A stretch of 64,000 nt of DNA from Sinomonas sp. R1AF57 (GTDB lineage Bacteria; Actinomycetota; Actinomycetes; Actinomycetales; Micrococcaceae), in the NCBI RefSeq assembly GCF_002224485.1, contig NZ_CP022463.1, positions 3,874,808-3,938,807 on the forward strand, given 5' to 3'. A program made the position numbers and the translations under genes. This document shows positions 8,048-15,748 of the stretch, one piece after another (position 1 is the first letter of the stretch; every line of letters begins with the position of its first letter). The notes beneath the pieces were generated by a model. The model was not told where the DNA came from and did no database searches. It worked only from the letters and a program-made list of their open reading frames with translations.

Positions 8048-9469
8048 ATGACAACGACGTACGAGGTGTTCGACCCCGCCACGCTGGAGCCGGTCGGCAC
8101 CGCGCCCCTGCACGCCGAGGCGGACGTCGACCGCGCCGTCGGGCGGGCCGTCGCCGCCGGCCCGCGCTGGGCCGCCGACCGCGATGCCCGCCGCGCCGCC
8201 CTGCGCGGCGCCGCCGCGGCCCTGCGGGCGAAGGCGCCCGGGATCGGCCGCACCCTCTCGCTCGAGCAGGGCAAGGTGCTGCGCGAGGCCGTCGGCGAGG
8301 TCCTCGTTGCCGCGGACGTGTTCGACTATTACGCGAGCCTGGAATGGGACGAGCAGGAGTCCCTGCCCGAGCGCGGCGGCCGGCGGCTCACCGTCCAGCG
8401 CCGCCCGGTCGGCGTCGTCGCCGCCATCACCCCGTGGAACTTCCCGATCTCCCTCCTGAGCGTCAAGCTCGCCCCCGCACTCGCGGCCGGCTGCACCGTC
8501 ATCGCCAAGCCGTCGCCCACCACCCCGCTCTCCACGATCGCGCTCGTGGACGCCGTCGCGGAGTTCGTCCCGGATGGGGTGGTCCAGTGGCTCACCGGAC
8601 GGCGCGCCGTCAACCGTGCGCTCAGCGAGCACCCGAAGGTCCGCAAGATCTCCTTCACGGGCTCCACCGAGGTGGGCGCCGCGATCGCGGCCCAGGCCGC
8701 CCCGACGGTCAAGCGCGTCACGCTCGAGCTCGGCGGCAACGACCCCGCCATCGTCCTGCCCGACGCCGACGCGGCGTTCACCGCGGCGGGGATCGTCGGC
8801 TCGGCGTTCCGCAACGCCGGGCAGGTCTGCATGGCGGTCAAGCGCGTGTTCGTGCCCGCCGAGCGGGAGGCCGAGTTCGTGGAGGCGATCGCTGCGGAGG
8901 CGGCCAAGCTCGTCCTCGGCCACGGCGTCGCGGAGGGCACCACCATGGGCCCGATGCACAGCCGGTCCCAGCTCGAGCTCGTCCAGGGCCTGGTGCGGGA
9001 CGCGCTCGACGGCGGCGCGAGGCTCGCCTCGGGCGGCGGCCGGGGGACCTCCCTGCCGGGGTACTTCCTCGAGCCGACCGTCGTGGCCGGCGCTGCGTTC
9101 GATACCGCCCTGGTCGCAGGGGAGCAGTTCGGCGCGGCCCTGCCCGTGGTCGCCTACACGGACCTCGACCGGCTCCTCGAGGGCCTCAACGGCCAGGAGT
9201 TCGGCCTCGGCGCCTCCCTGTGGACGCCTGACCTGGACCGCGCCGACGAGCTGGCCGGCCGGATCGAGGCAGGCACGGTCTGGGTCAACCAGCACACGCA
9301 GGTGGAGCTGGACGCCCCATTCGGCGGCTGGAAGGCGTCCGGCGTGGGGCGCGAGCGCGGCCCGTTCGGGCTCGAGCCCTACCTCGAGCTGCGCACTGTG
9401 AATGCCCGCAGCCACACCGCCCCGAGCCCCACCCCCGCGGCAGCTTCCGCCGCTGTGACGGCCCGCTGA
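8048..9469 (+). CDS. NAD(P)-dependent aldehyde dehydrogenase
   Basis: The 473-residue protein has the family length and the standard residues: TPWNFP, general base E227 in LELGGND and nucleophile C261 in NAGQVCMAV. It oxidises an aldehyde to a carboxylic acid in the cytoplasm. Benzaldehyde/vanillin-type aldehydes are likely given the SDR, MBL hydrolase and P450 around it. ATG 8048 follows GAAAGGGAC. The MBL hydrolase copy 2 begins 14 bp after its stop, in the same operon. The shared motif upstream ties it to the P450 operon. The C-terminal Ala/Pro-rich tail (last 20 residues) is an extension beyond the usual end. Confidence 0.9.
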   Translation: MTTTYEVFDPATLEPVGTAPLHAEADVDRAVGRAVAAGPRWAADRDARRAALRGAAAALRAKAPGIGRTLSLEQGKVLREAVGEVLVAADVFDYYASLEWDEQESLPERGGRRLTVQRRPVGVVAAITPWNFPISLLSVKLAPALAAGCTVIAKPSPTTPLSTIALVDAVAEFVPDGVVQWLTGRRAVNRALSEHPKVRKISFTGSTEVGAAIAAQAAPTVKRVTLELGGNDPAIVLPDADAAFTAAGIVGSAFRNAGQVCMAVKRVFVPAEREAEFVEAIAAEAAKLVLGHGVAEGTTMGPMHSRSQLELVQGLVRDALDGGARLASGGGRGTSLPGYFLEPTVVAGAAFDTALVAGEQFGAALPVVAYTDLDRLLEGLNGQEFGLGASLWTPDLDRADELAGRIEAGTVWVNQHTQVELDAPFGGWKASGVGRERGPFGLEPYLELRTVNARSHTAPSPTPAAASAAVTAR

Positions 9470-9483
9470 TTCGGAGGACCCGC

Positions 9484-10419
9484 ATGCACCCCGCGAACAG
9501 CCCGGCACCCGCCGGCCTCGACGTCATCACCTTGGGCACCGCGGCCGGGCCCGCGATCCGCAGCGGAGCCCCCGGCATCGCCACCGCAATCGTGGTCGAC
9601 GGCGCCCACTACCTCGTCGACTTCGGCCTCGGCTGCACCCGCCAGGCCAACGCCGCCGGCCTCCGCGGCCAGGACCTGCGGGCCGCGTTCATCACCCACC
9701 TCCACTCGGACCACGTGGGCGAACTGCCCGCCTACCTGCTGTGGAACTGGGGCAGGCCCGTGGACGGCTTCACCCGCGACGTCCCCGTCTACGGGCCCGG
9801 GCCGCAGACGAGCGAGATGGTCTCCCACCTCCTCGCCGCATTCGACTACGACATCGCCATCCGCATCGTCGACGAGGGGCGCCCCGACCTGCGGCGCATC
9901 GTGCGCCCCGTGGACATCGAGCTCCCCGCGGACGCCGCGGGCGGCGGCCCTGGCTCCACCCCGGCCATGCGGCCGTTCGAGGTGTACACGGACGAGAACG
10001 TGACGGTCACGGCCATCCTCGTCGAGCACCCGCCGGTGTTCCCGGCCTTCGCGTTCCGCTTCGACACCCGCTACGGCTCGGTCGTCATCTCGGGGGACAC
10101 CACCGAGTGCGAGAACGTCGCGACCCTCGCCGCGGGCGCGGACCTGCTCATCCACGAGGCGGTCAACCTCGCCTACTTCGCGGCCCGGGACTTCTCGCCG
10201 GAGTTCCTCAACCACCAGCAGGTCTCCCACACCACCCCCGCCGGGGTCGGGCGCGTGGCCCGGGCGGCCGGCGTCGGGCACGTGGTCCTGTCCCATCTGG
10301 CCGGGGTGGCCACCGACGAGGAGTGGGCGGCCGGCGTGGCCGCGGAGTTCTCCGGGCCGATCACCGTGGCCCAGCCGGGCCAGCGCTTCGTCCCGGGACG
10401 CATCCCGGCCCGGAGCTGA
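9484..10419 (+). CDS. Metallo-beta-lactamase-fold hydrolase (copy 2)
   Basis: The 311-residue protein has HxHxDH at H72-H74-D76-H77 (THLHSDH), then SGDTTE and LIHEAVN as further metal-binding segments. It is a clear paralogue of the protein at 3748-4767. Here it follows the aldehyde dehydrogenase by 14 bp instead of an MFS gene. GGAGGAC precedes the ATG. The reaction is unknown; hydrolysis of an aromatic ester, lactone or thioester would fit the pathway. Its last 59 bp overlap the 3' end of the opposite-strand receiver gene. Confidence 0.85.
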   Translation: MHPANSPAPAGLDVITLGTAAGPAIRSGAPGIATAIVVDGAHYLVDFGLGCTRQANAAGLRGQDLRAAFITHLHSDHVGELPAYLLWNWGRPVDGFTRDVPVYGPGPQTSEMVSHLLAAFDYDIAIRIVDEGRPDLRRIVRPVDIELPADAAGGGPGSTPAMRPFEVYTDENVTVTAILVEHPPVFPAFAFRFDTRYGSVVISGDTTECENVATLAAGADLLIHEAVNLAYFAARDFSPEFLNHQQVSHTTPAGVGRVARAAGVGHVVLSHLAGVATDEEWAAGVAAEFSGPITVAQPGQRFVPGRIPARS

Positions 10420-10822
10420 CCCGGACGGAAGGCTCCGTGCAGGCGGCGCGGCGGACCGCGTCCGGGAGGCCGTGGTTCCTGATCTGCCGCAGCACGAAGG
10501 CAGAGGCGCCGGCCTCCATGGCCGCACCGTAGGCCCGGTGGTCGAAGAAGCTGGCGAGGATGACGCAGCGCGTGCCTGGGCTCGTCCGCCTGACCTCCCT
10601 GCACAGGGCGATCCCGTTACCGTCGGGGACCGTGAGGTCCAGCACCGCGACGCGGGGACCCAGGACGGGAATCGAGCGCGCGGCGTCCGAGGCCGAGGAG
10701 CTCTCCCCGACGATCTTCATGCCCTCGTCCTGCAGGAGCTCCGCGAGCCGGCGCCGGAGCGGGACGAGGGCGGCCAGGAGGAACACCGTCAGGGGGTCGT
10801 GCGGGGCTGGTGCGGGGGCCAT
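10361..10822 (-). CDS. Degenerate receiver-only response regulator
   Basis: The 153-residue protein resembles a NarL-type receiver: phospho-acceptor region VLDLTVPDGNG is kept. But the acidic pair normally in LLVDDH is replaced by FLLAAL and the conserved Lys in YxLK is Arg (FVLRQI). No helix-turn-helix follows. The last 45 residues are low-complexity and overlap the MBL gene on the other strand. No kinase is adjacent. It is either an atypical phosphorylation-independent receiver or the remnant of a broken LuxR-type regulator; I lean to remnant. Confidence 0.5.
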   Translation of the reverse strand: MAPAPAPHDPLTVFLLAALVPLRRRLAELLQDEGMKIVGESSSASDAARSIPVLGPRVAVLDLTVPDGNGIALCREVRRTSPGTRCVILASFFDHRAYGAAMEAGASAFVLRQIRNHGLPDAVRRAACTEPSVRVSSGPGCVPGRSAGPAGPR

Positions 10823-11047
10823 CGGCGGGTTTCCCTACGTCATCGGGCTGTCCGCGGACCGTCCCTGGGGAGCAGGGAGCCTTGGGCGCGGAACTGCGTG
10901 TGCTCGCCGCTTCCTGACTCCCCCGACACTAGCGGAGCGCACCGGCGCGCCTCAGAGGCGAAGGACCCGGTGCCGCCGGCTTCCCACGTGGCCTCGCCAC
11001 CACAGGCCCCCCGTCCGGCCGGCCGTGGCACAGGTATCGTGAAGGGG

Positions 11048-11070
11048 GCGCACGGCACGGTGCCGTGTGC
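11048..11070. promoter_or_regulatory. Palindrome just upstream of the IclR gene
   Basis: CACGGCAC-G-GTGCCGTG (11051-11067) is a perfect 17-bp palindrome; outer bases 11048-11049 and 11069-11070 extend it with one G-T pair. It ends 22 bp before the IclR start, where an autoregulatory operator would sit. Confidence 0.5.
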
Positions 11071-11089
11071 CTCGTCGGCGAGGTGGGCA

Positions 11090-11851
11090 GTGGCAGGTCA
11101 TACGAAGGCCGCCGGGAAGTCCGTGACGTCACGGGCGCTGAACGTGCTGGGCGCGTTCGACCAGGAGAATCCGGTCCTCGGTCTCTCCGAGATCGCCCGT
11201 CGCTCTGGCACGCCCGTGGCCACGTGCCACCGCCTGCTGGGCGAGCTCACGGAGTGGGGCGCCCTGGCCAAGACCACCGACGGCCGGTACCAGATCGGCT
11301 ACCGCCTGTGGACGCTCGGCATGCTTGCCCCCGTCCAGAAGGGCCTGCGCGAGGTCGCGGCCCCGTACATGCATGACGTCCTCTTCGCGACCCGCCACGT
11401 GGTGAACCTGTTCGTCCTCGAAGACGCCCGCGCGCTGCTCCTGGAGCGCATTGCGGGCACCGCCGTGGGGCAGCCTGTGGCGCGTGTGGGGGAGCGGCTG
11501 CTCCTCCACACGAGCGCGGGCGGGAAGGTCCTGCTCGCCTATGCGCCGGTGTCCGTCCTCGAGCAGGCGTTCGCCGAGCTGAAGCAGGAGACACGGCACA
11601 GCATCACCGACCCGGCCAAGCTCCAGCGCGAGATCGTGAAGATCCGCGAGCAGGGCTACGCCACCACCGTCGAGGAGCACGCCCTCGGAACCTCCGGCCT
11701 CGCCGTGCCCGTCTTCGGCGCCGGCGGACGAGTGATCGCTGCCCTCGGCGCCGTCGGCATCGGGGCCACGCCGCCGCCCGTGGCGCGCACGCTCCCGGCC
11801 CTCCAGGTGGCCGCGAAGGCGATCGGCAGGACGCTGGGCGCCACCGGCTGA
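11090..11851 (+). CDS. IclR-family transcriptional regulator
   Basis: The 253-residue protein has an N-terminal winged helix (GLSEIARRSGTPVATCHRLL, about 25-45) and the C-terminal effector domain with LHTSAGGKVLLAYAP. It belongs with regulators such as PcaR/PobR that sense aromatic acids. GTG 11090 is chosen because GAGGTGGG lies at the right spacing; the open frame runs further upstream without a ribosome site. A perfect palindrome lies 22 bp upstream. Two copies of another motif flank the gene at distance (7932, 11900), in front of the two catabolic operons it probably controls. Confidence 0.85.
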   Translation: MAGHTKAAGKSVTSRALNVLGAFDQENPVLGLSEIARRSGTPVATCHRLLGELTEWGALAKTTDGRYQIGYRLWTLGMLAPVQKGLREVAAPYMHDVLFATRHVVNLFVLEDARALLLERIAGTAVGQPVARVGERLLLHTSAGGKVLLAYAPVSVLEQAFAELKQETRHSITDPAKLQREIVKIREQGYATTVEEHALGTSGLAVPVFGAGGRVIAALGAVGIGATPPPVARTLPALQVAAKAIGRTLGATG

Positions 11852-11899
11852 GGCGCCCGACCGAGGCTCCGAAGGGATGGACAAGCCGGCTGACGCTGC

Positions 11900-11940
11900 T
11901 TTTCCATCCAGCGGTAAAGGCCGCGTGATCCGGACCACGC
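11900..11940 (-). promoter_or_regulatory. Candidate IclR-type operator, copy 2, with adjacent palindrome
   Basis: The minus strand of 11900-11920 reads CCTTTACCGCTGGATGGAAA, the partner of the motif at 7932-7950. Three bases on, GCGTGA-TCCGGA-CCACGC (11923-11940) is an 18-bp palindrome with one mismatched pair. Both lie 75-115 nt before the reductase ATG. Confidence 0.55.
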
Positions 11941-12014
11941 AGCGGACTTAAGGTCTTGGAGAAGGCGCGGCGATGGAGGGCATCCTCCACCCGCATCAGC
12001 GAAAGGACATCCCG

Positions 12015-13007
12015 ATGACGGCACAGGCCGAGGCAGACATGGAGCACCTCCTGCCGGTCTCCGCGACGCTGGACGCGCTCGTCGCCGAACGCCGTGAGGC
12101 GGCCGACGGCGTCGCCCACCTCACGCTCCGCCCCGCGGACGGCAGCCTGTTCCCCGCGTGGGAAGCCGGAGCGCACATCGACCTGCACCTCCCCGGGCAC
12201 ACGCGCCAGTACTCGATCTGCTCCTCGCCGGCCAACCGTGCGAGCCTCGAGATCGCCGTCCTGCGCGAGCCCGAGTCCCGCGGCGGCTCAGCGTACGTCC
12301 ACGAGGAGCTCACCCCGGGCACCCGGGTCGTCGTCGGCGGCCCGCGCAACAACTTCTCCCTCGCCCCCTCGCGCAAGTACCTCTTCATCGCGGGCGGGAT
12401 CGGCATCACGCCGATGCTCGCGATGATCGAGGCGGCCGAGCAGGCAGGCAAGGAGTGGCGCCTCGCCTACGGCGGCCGCAGCCTCGCGACCATGGCCTTC
12501 GCGCAGGGGCTCCTGGAGGCCTACGGACCCGAGCGGGTGCTGCTCTTCCCGTCGGAGGAGTCCGGCCGGCTGGACCTCGAGGCACTCCTCGGCGTTCCGC
12601 GGGCCCTCACCCTCGTCTACGCGTGCGGCCCCCAGCGCCTCCTCGACGCCATCGAGGACTACTGCCTCGGCTGGCCCGCCGGCGCCCTGCACCTCGAGCG
12701 CTTCGCCGCGGCCCCGGGCGCCAGCGGGTCCGCGGGCCCGTTCGAGGTCGAGCTGAGCCGTACCGGCCGTGTCGTCGAGGTCGCCGCGGACCGCACCGTC
12801 CTCGACGCCGTCGAGGAGGCCGGAGTGCGCGTCCTCTCCTCGTGCCGCCAAGGGGTCTGCGGCACGTGCGAGATCCCCGTCCTCGCCGGCGAGGTGGACC
12901 ACCGCGACGCAATCCTCAGCCCCGAGGACCGGGCCCGCAGCGCCACGATGATGGTCTGCGTCTCCCGCGCCGCCTCCGGCTGCAGCCGCCTCACCCTCGA
13001 CCTCTGA
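12015..13007 (+). CDS. Phthalate-family oxygenase reductase (flavin, NADH, C-terminal 2Fe-2S), P450 partner
   Basis: The 330-residue protein has the flavin motif R64-Q-Y-S67, the NAD-binding GGIGITPM near residue 130, and a C-terminal plant-type ferredoxin domain with cluster ligands C277, C282, C285 and C315. This domain order is that of phthalate dioxygenase reductase/VanB, not of GcoB, whose ferredoxin is N-terminal. ATG 12015 follows GAAAGGAC; an upstream ATG at 11973 has no such site. The P450 starts 17 bp later, so this protein should pass NADH electrons straight to it. Rhodococcus PbdAB is the known precedent for a CYP199 P450 with such a reductase. Confidence 0.88.
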   Translation: MTAQAEADMEHLLPVSATLDALVAERREAADGVAHLTLRPADGSLFPAWEAGAHIDLHLPGHTRQYSICSSPANRASLEIAVLREPESRGGSAYVHEELTPGTRVVVGGPRNNFSLAPSRKYLFIAGGIGITPMLAMIEAAEQAGKEWRLAYGGRSLATMAFAQGLLEAYGPERVLLFPSEESGRLDLEALLGVPRALTLVYACGPQRLLDAIEDYCLGWPAGALHLERFAAAPGASGSAGPFEVELSRTGRVVEVAADRTVLDAVEEAGVRVLSSCRQGVCGTCEIPVLAGEVDHRDAILSPEDRARSATMMVCVSRAASGCSRLTLDL

Positions 13008-13024
13008 GACCTACGGAGAACACG

Positions 13025-14230
13025 ATGTCGCTTCTGACACACCGCGAGGCGCCGATCCTCGACGCGGATCCCTTCGCCCCCGAGAACCTCGTGGGCCGCT
13101 ACGCCCTCCACGAGACCCTGCGCGAGGCCGGCCCCGTGGTCTACCTCGAGAAGTACGGCGTCTACGCCGTCACGCACTTCGACCCCGTCCGCGAGGTCCT
13201 CATGGACTTCGAGACCTACTGCTCCTCCGGCGGAGTCGGGCCGAAGGACATCCGCAAGCAGGCCGAGTGGCGACCTGCCGGCATCCTCGAGTCGGACCCG
13301 CCCACCCACACGGCGATGCGGCGGGGCCTGTCGAAGGTCATCCACCCCGGCTCGGTCCGGGACCTGGCCGCAGGCTTCACCCCGCCCGCGGAGAGCCTCG
13401 CCGAATCGCTCGTCACCCGCGGTTCGTTCGACGCCGTGACAGACCTCGCGCAGGTCTACCCGCTGCGCGTCTTCCCCGACGCCGTCGGCATCCCCGACTC
13501 AGGACGGGAGAACCTCCTGCCCTACGGCAGCATGGCCTTCAACGCGTTCGGCCCGCGCAACGAGATCTACGAGCGTGCCTTCGTCGGTGCCGAGTCCGTG
13601 GCCGCCTGGGTCGAGTGGGCGTGCGCCCGCGGAAGCCTCATGCCCGGGGGGTTCGGGGAGAAGATCTGGGAGCAGGCCGACCTCGGCAACATCACCGACC
13701 AGGAAGCCTCGCTGCTCGTGCGGGCCCTGCTCTCCGCCGGCGTCGACACTACGGTGGCCGGCATCGGCAACACGCTCCTCTGCCTGGCCCGCGAGCCCGA
13801 GCAGTGGGCGCGGCTGCGCCGCGAGCCGCACCTGGTGAAGTTCGCCGTCGACGAGGCGCTGCGCCTCGAGTCGCCGTTCCAGATGTTCCACCGCACCGCA
13901 ACCGTGGACTCCGAGCTCGTCGGGGTGCGCATCCCGGCCGACTCCAAGATCCTGCTCTTCCTCGGTGCCGCCAACCGCGACCCCCGGCGGTGGGGCGACA
14001 CGGCGTCGGACTTCGACCTGGACCGCAACGCGACCGGGCACGTCGCCTTCGGCATGGGACTGCACCAGTGCATCGGGCAGCCCATCGCCCGCCTCGAGAT
14101 CGAACTGGTCCTCAAGGCACTCGTGGCGCGGGCCGCCACCCTCGAGCTCGACGGCGATCCCGTCCAGGAGCTCCACAACACCCTCCACTTCTTCACCTCC
14201 ATCCCCCTCAAGGTCTCCGCTGCTGCGTGA
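13025..14230 (+). CDS. Cytochrome P450, CYP199-like
   Basis: The 401-residue P450 has the acid-alcohol pair D241-T242, ExxR at E277-R280 and heme ligand C349 in FGMGLHQCIG. Long stretches (LREAGPVVYL, VFPDA, LLSAG, ANRDPRRW) match what I recall of CYP199A4, which O-demethylates 4-methoxybenzoate. Two positions that hold the benzoate carboxylate there look different: CSSRGVG is C66-SSGGVG and the Arg-Ser before LLSAG is Arg-Ala. The substrate may therefore differ from 4-methoxybenzoate. It sits between its reductase and an ACS-like importer, 26 bp from the latter, in one operon. ACGGAGAAC precedes the ATG. Confidence 0.9.
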   Translation: MSLLTHREAPILDADPFAPENLVGRYALHETLREAGPVVYLEKYGVYAVTHFDPVREVLMDFETYCSSGGVGPKDIRKQAEWRPAGILESDPPTHTAMRRGLSKVIHPGSVRDLAAGFTPPAESLAESLVTRGSFDAVTDLAQVYPLRVFPDAVGIPDSGRENLLPYGSMAFNAFGPRNEIYERAFVGAESVAAWVEWACARGSLMPGGFGEKIWEQADLGNITDQEASLLVRALLSAGVDTTVAGIGNTLLCLAREPEQWARLRREPHLVKFAVDEALRLESPFQMFHRTATVDSELVGVRIPADSKILLFLGAANRDPRRWGDTASDFDLDRNATGHVAFGMGLHQCIGQPIARLEIELVLKALVARAATLELDGDPVQELHNTLHFFTSIPLKVSAAA

Positions 14231-14255
14231 GCCGGTTCTACGAAGGAGTAGATCC

Positions 14256-15653
14256 ATGACCCAGCTTGCTCCCCCCACGCCGCCCCAGGCGCCCGCCGCC
14301 GTGTCGAAGGACCCGGCCACCTGGTCCTACGAGAAGCGCCGCCGCTACGGCTGGCTCGTCACGGTCTCGCTGCTGTTCCTCATGATGCTCAGCTGGGCGG
14401 ACAAGGCCGTCCTGGGCCTCGCGGCCGTGCCCATCATGAAGGACCTCCAGATCACCCCCGAGATGTTCGGGCTGGTCAGCAGCGCCATGTTCTTCACCTT
14501 CGGCGTGGCGCAGCTTGTCGCCGCCCCGCTGGCGAACAAGGTCCAGAGCCGCTGGATCCTGCTGGTCATCTGCATCCTCTGGTCGGTGGCCCAGGCCCCG
14601 ATCCTCGTCTTCTCCTCGCTGCCCGCGCTCTGGGTCAGCAGGCTCCTCCTCGGCGCCGGCGAGGGCCCGCTCGCGCCGGTCATGATGCACGGCGTCTACA
14701 AGTGGTTCCCCGAGAAGAAGGGCGCCACCCCGGCCGCGTTGGCCTCCTCCGGCGTCACCCTCGGCATCGTGGCCTTCGCCCCCGTGCTCGCCTGGGTGAT
14801 CGGCTCCTACGGCTGGCACGCCGCGTTCGCGCTGCTCGCCGTCGTGGGCCTCGCGTTCGCCGCCTACTGGCTCATCGTCGGCAAGGAGGGCCCGTACACG
14901 AGCCGCGCGGCCGAGCTGAAGCTCGATGGCGACCGGGGCGCCCGCGCCGGCGCCGCCACGCCGTCGTCCGCCACCGCCGTGGTGGAGAACCGCGTGCCCT
15001 ACCTGCGGACCATCCTGTCCCCGAGCTGGATCTTCGCGGTGCTGACCTCGTTCTTCGGCTACTGGACCTTCACCCTCGCGATGTCCTGGGGCCCGGCGTA
15101 CTTCCAGACCGTCCTGGGGCTCACGGGGCAGCAGGCGGGCAGCCTCATCGCCCTCCCGGCCGCCTGGGGCGCCATCGCGACCGTGGGCCTGAGCGCCCTC
15201 ACGCAGCGCCTCCACCTCCGCGGCGTCCCCACCCGCAAGTCGCGGGCCTGGGTGCTCGGCAGCGGCGCGGTATTCGGGGGAGCGGCCCTCCTCGCCGCCT
15301 CCCTCGTCCCGGACCCGGTCGTGGCGGTCGCACTCATGGTGTTCGGCTTCGGCACCGCGCCGGCGCTGTTCGCCCTCAGCTACCTCGTGGTCGCGGAGCT
15401 GACCTCGGTGGCCCAGCGCGGGGCGAACCTCTCCATCGCCAACGCGGTGTTCACCACCGGCGGCGTCTTCGCCCCCGCGGTCTCCGGCTTCCTCATCGGC
15501 GGCGCCGCGACGCAGGCCGCCGGGTACTCGGCCTCCTTCGCGCTCGCCGGCGGCCTCCTCCTGGCATGCGGCGTGCTGTCCCTGGTCTTCATCAACCAGC
15601 AGCGCGACCGCCGCCGGCTCGGCCTCGACGCGGCGCCGGTGCCCGCCGCCTGA
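14256..15653 (+). CDS. MFS transporter, ACS-like organic-anion importer
   Basis: The 465-residue, 12-helix protein is a paralogue of the one at 2234-3751: WADKAVLGL in TM1 and LLLGAGEGPLAPVMMHG in TM4-5 against IMLGAAEGPATPITLQH. GAAGGAG precedes the ATG by 7 nt. As third gene of the reductase-P450 operon it most likely imports the P450 substrate, for example a methoxylated aromatic acid (inference). It lacks the long repeat-bearing loop of its paralogue. A strong hairpin follows the stop. Confidence 0.87.
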   Translation: MTQLAPPTPPQAPAAVSKDPATWSYEKRRRYGWLVTVSLLFLMMLSWADKAVLGLAAVPIMKDLQITPEMFGLVSSAMFFTFGVAQLVAAPLANKVQSRWILLVICILWSVAQAPILVFSSLPALWVSRLLLGAGEGPLAPVMMHGVYKWFPEKKGATPAALASSGVTLGIVAFAPVLAWVIGSYGWHAAFALLAVVGLAFAAYWLIVGKEGPYTSRAAELKLDGDRGARAGAATPSSATAVVENRVPYLRTILSPSWIFAVLTSFFGYWTFTLAMSWGPAYFQTVLGLTGQQAGSLIALPAAWGAIATVGLSALTQRLHLRGVPTRKSRAWVLGSGAVFGGAALLAASLVPDPVVAVALMVFGFGTAPALFALSYLVVAELTSVAQRGANLSIANAVFTTGGVFAPAVSGFLIGGAATQAAGYSASFALAGGLLLACGVLSLVFINQQRDRRRLGLDAAPVPAA

Positions 15654-15662
15654 TCCGATACC

Positions 15663-15701
15663 GGCAGGGGCCGCGCGACGACCGGTCGCGTGGCCCCTGC
15701 C
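15663..15701 (+). terminator. Terminator of the P450 operon
   Basis: A 17-bp stem with one G-T pair (GGCAGGGGCC at 15663 pairing with 15692-15701, then CGCGAC with GTCGCG) closes on a 5-nt loop, 10 bp after the MFS stop. Confidence 0.75.
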
Positions 15702-15748
15702 TGTGCGTCCACCGCCCTGCGTGAGCCAGCGCACTATAGTCGGACACC

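Noticed and set aside
13025-14230. P450 as GcoA guaiacol demethylase
   Set aside because: The partner reductase has a C-terminal 2Fe-2S domain and the P450 sequence follows CYP199, not CYP255.
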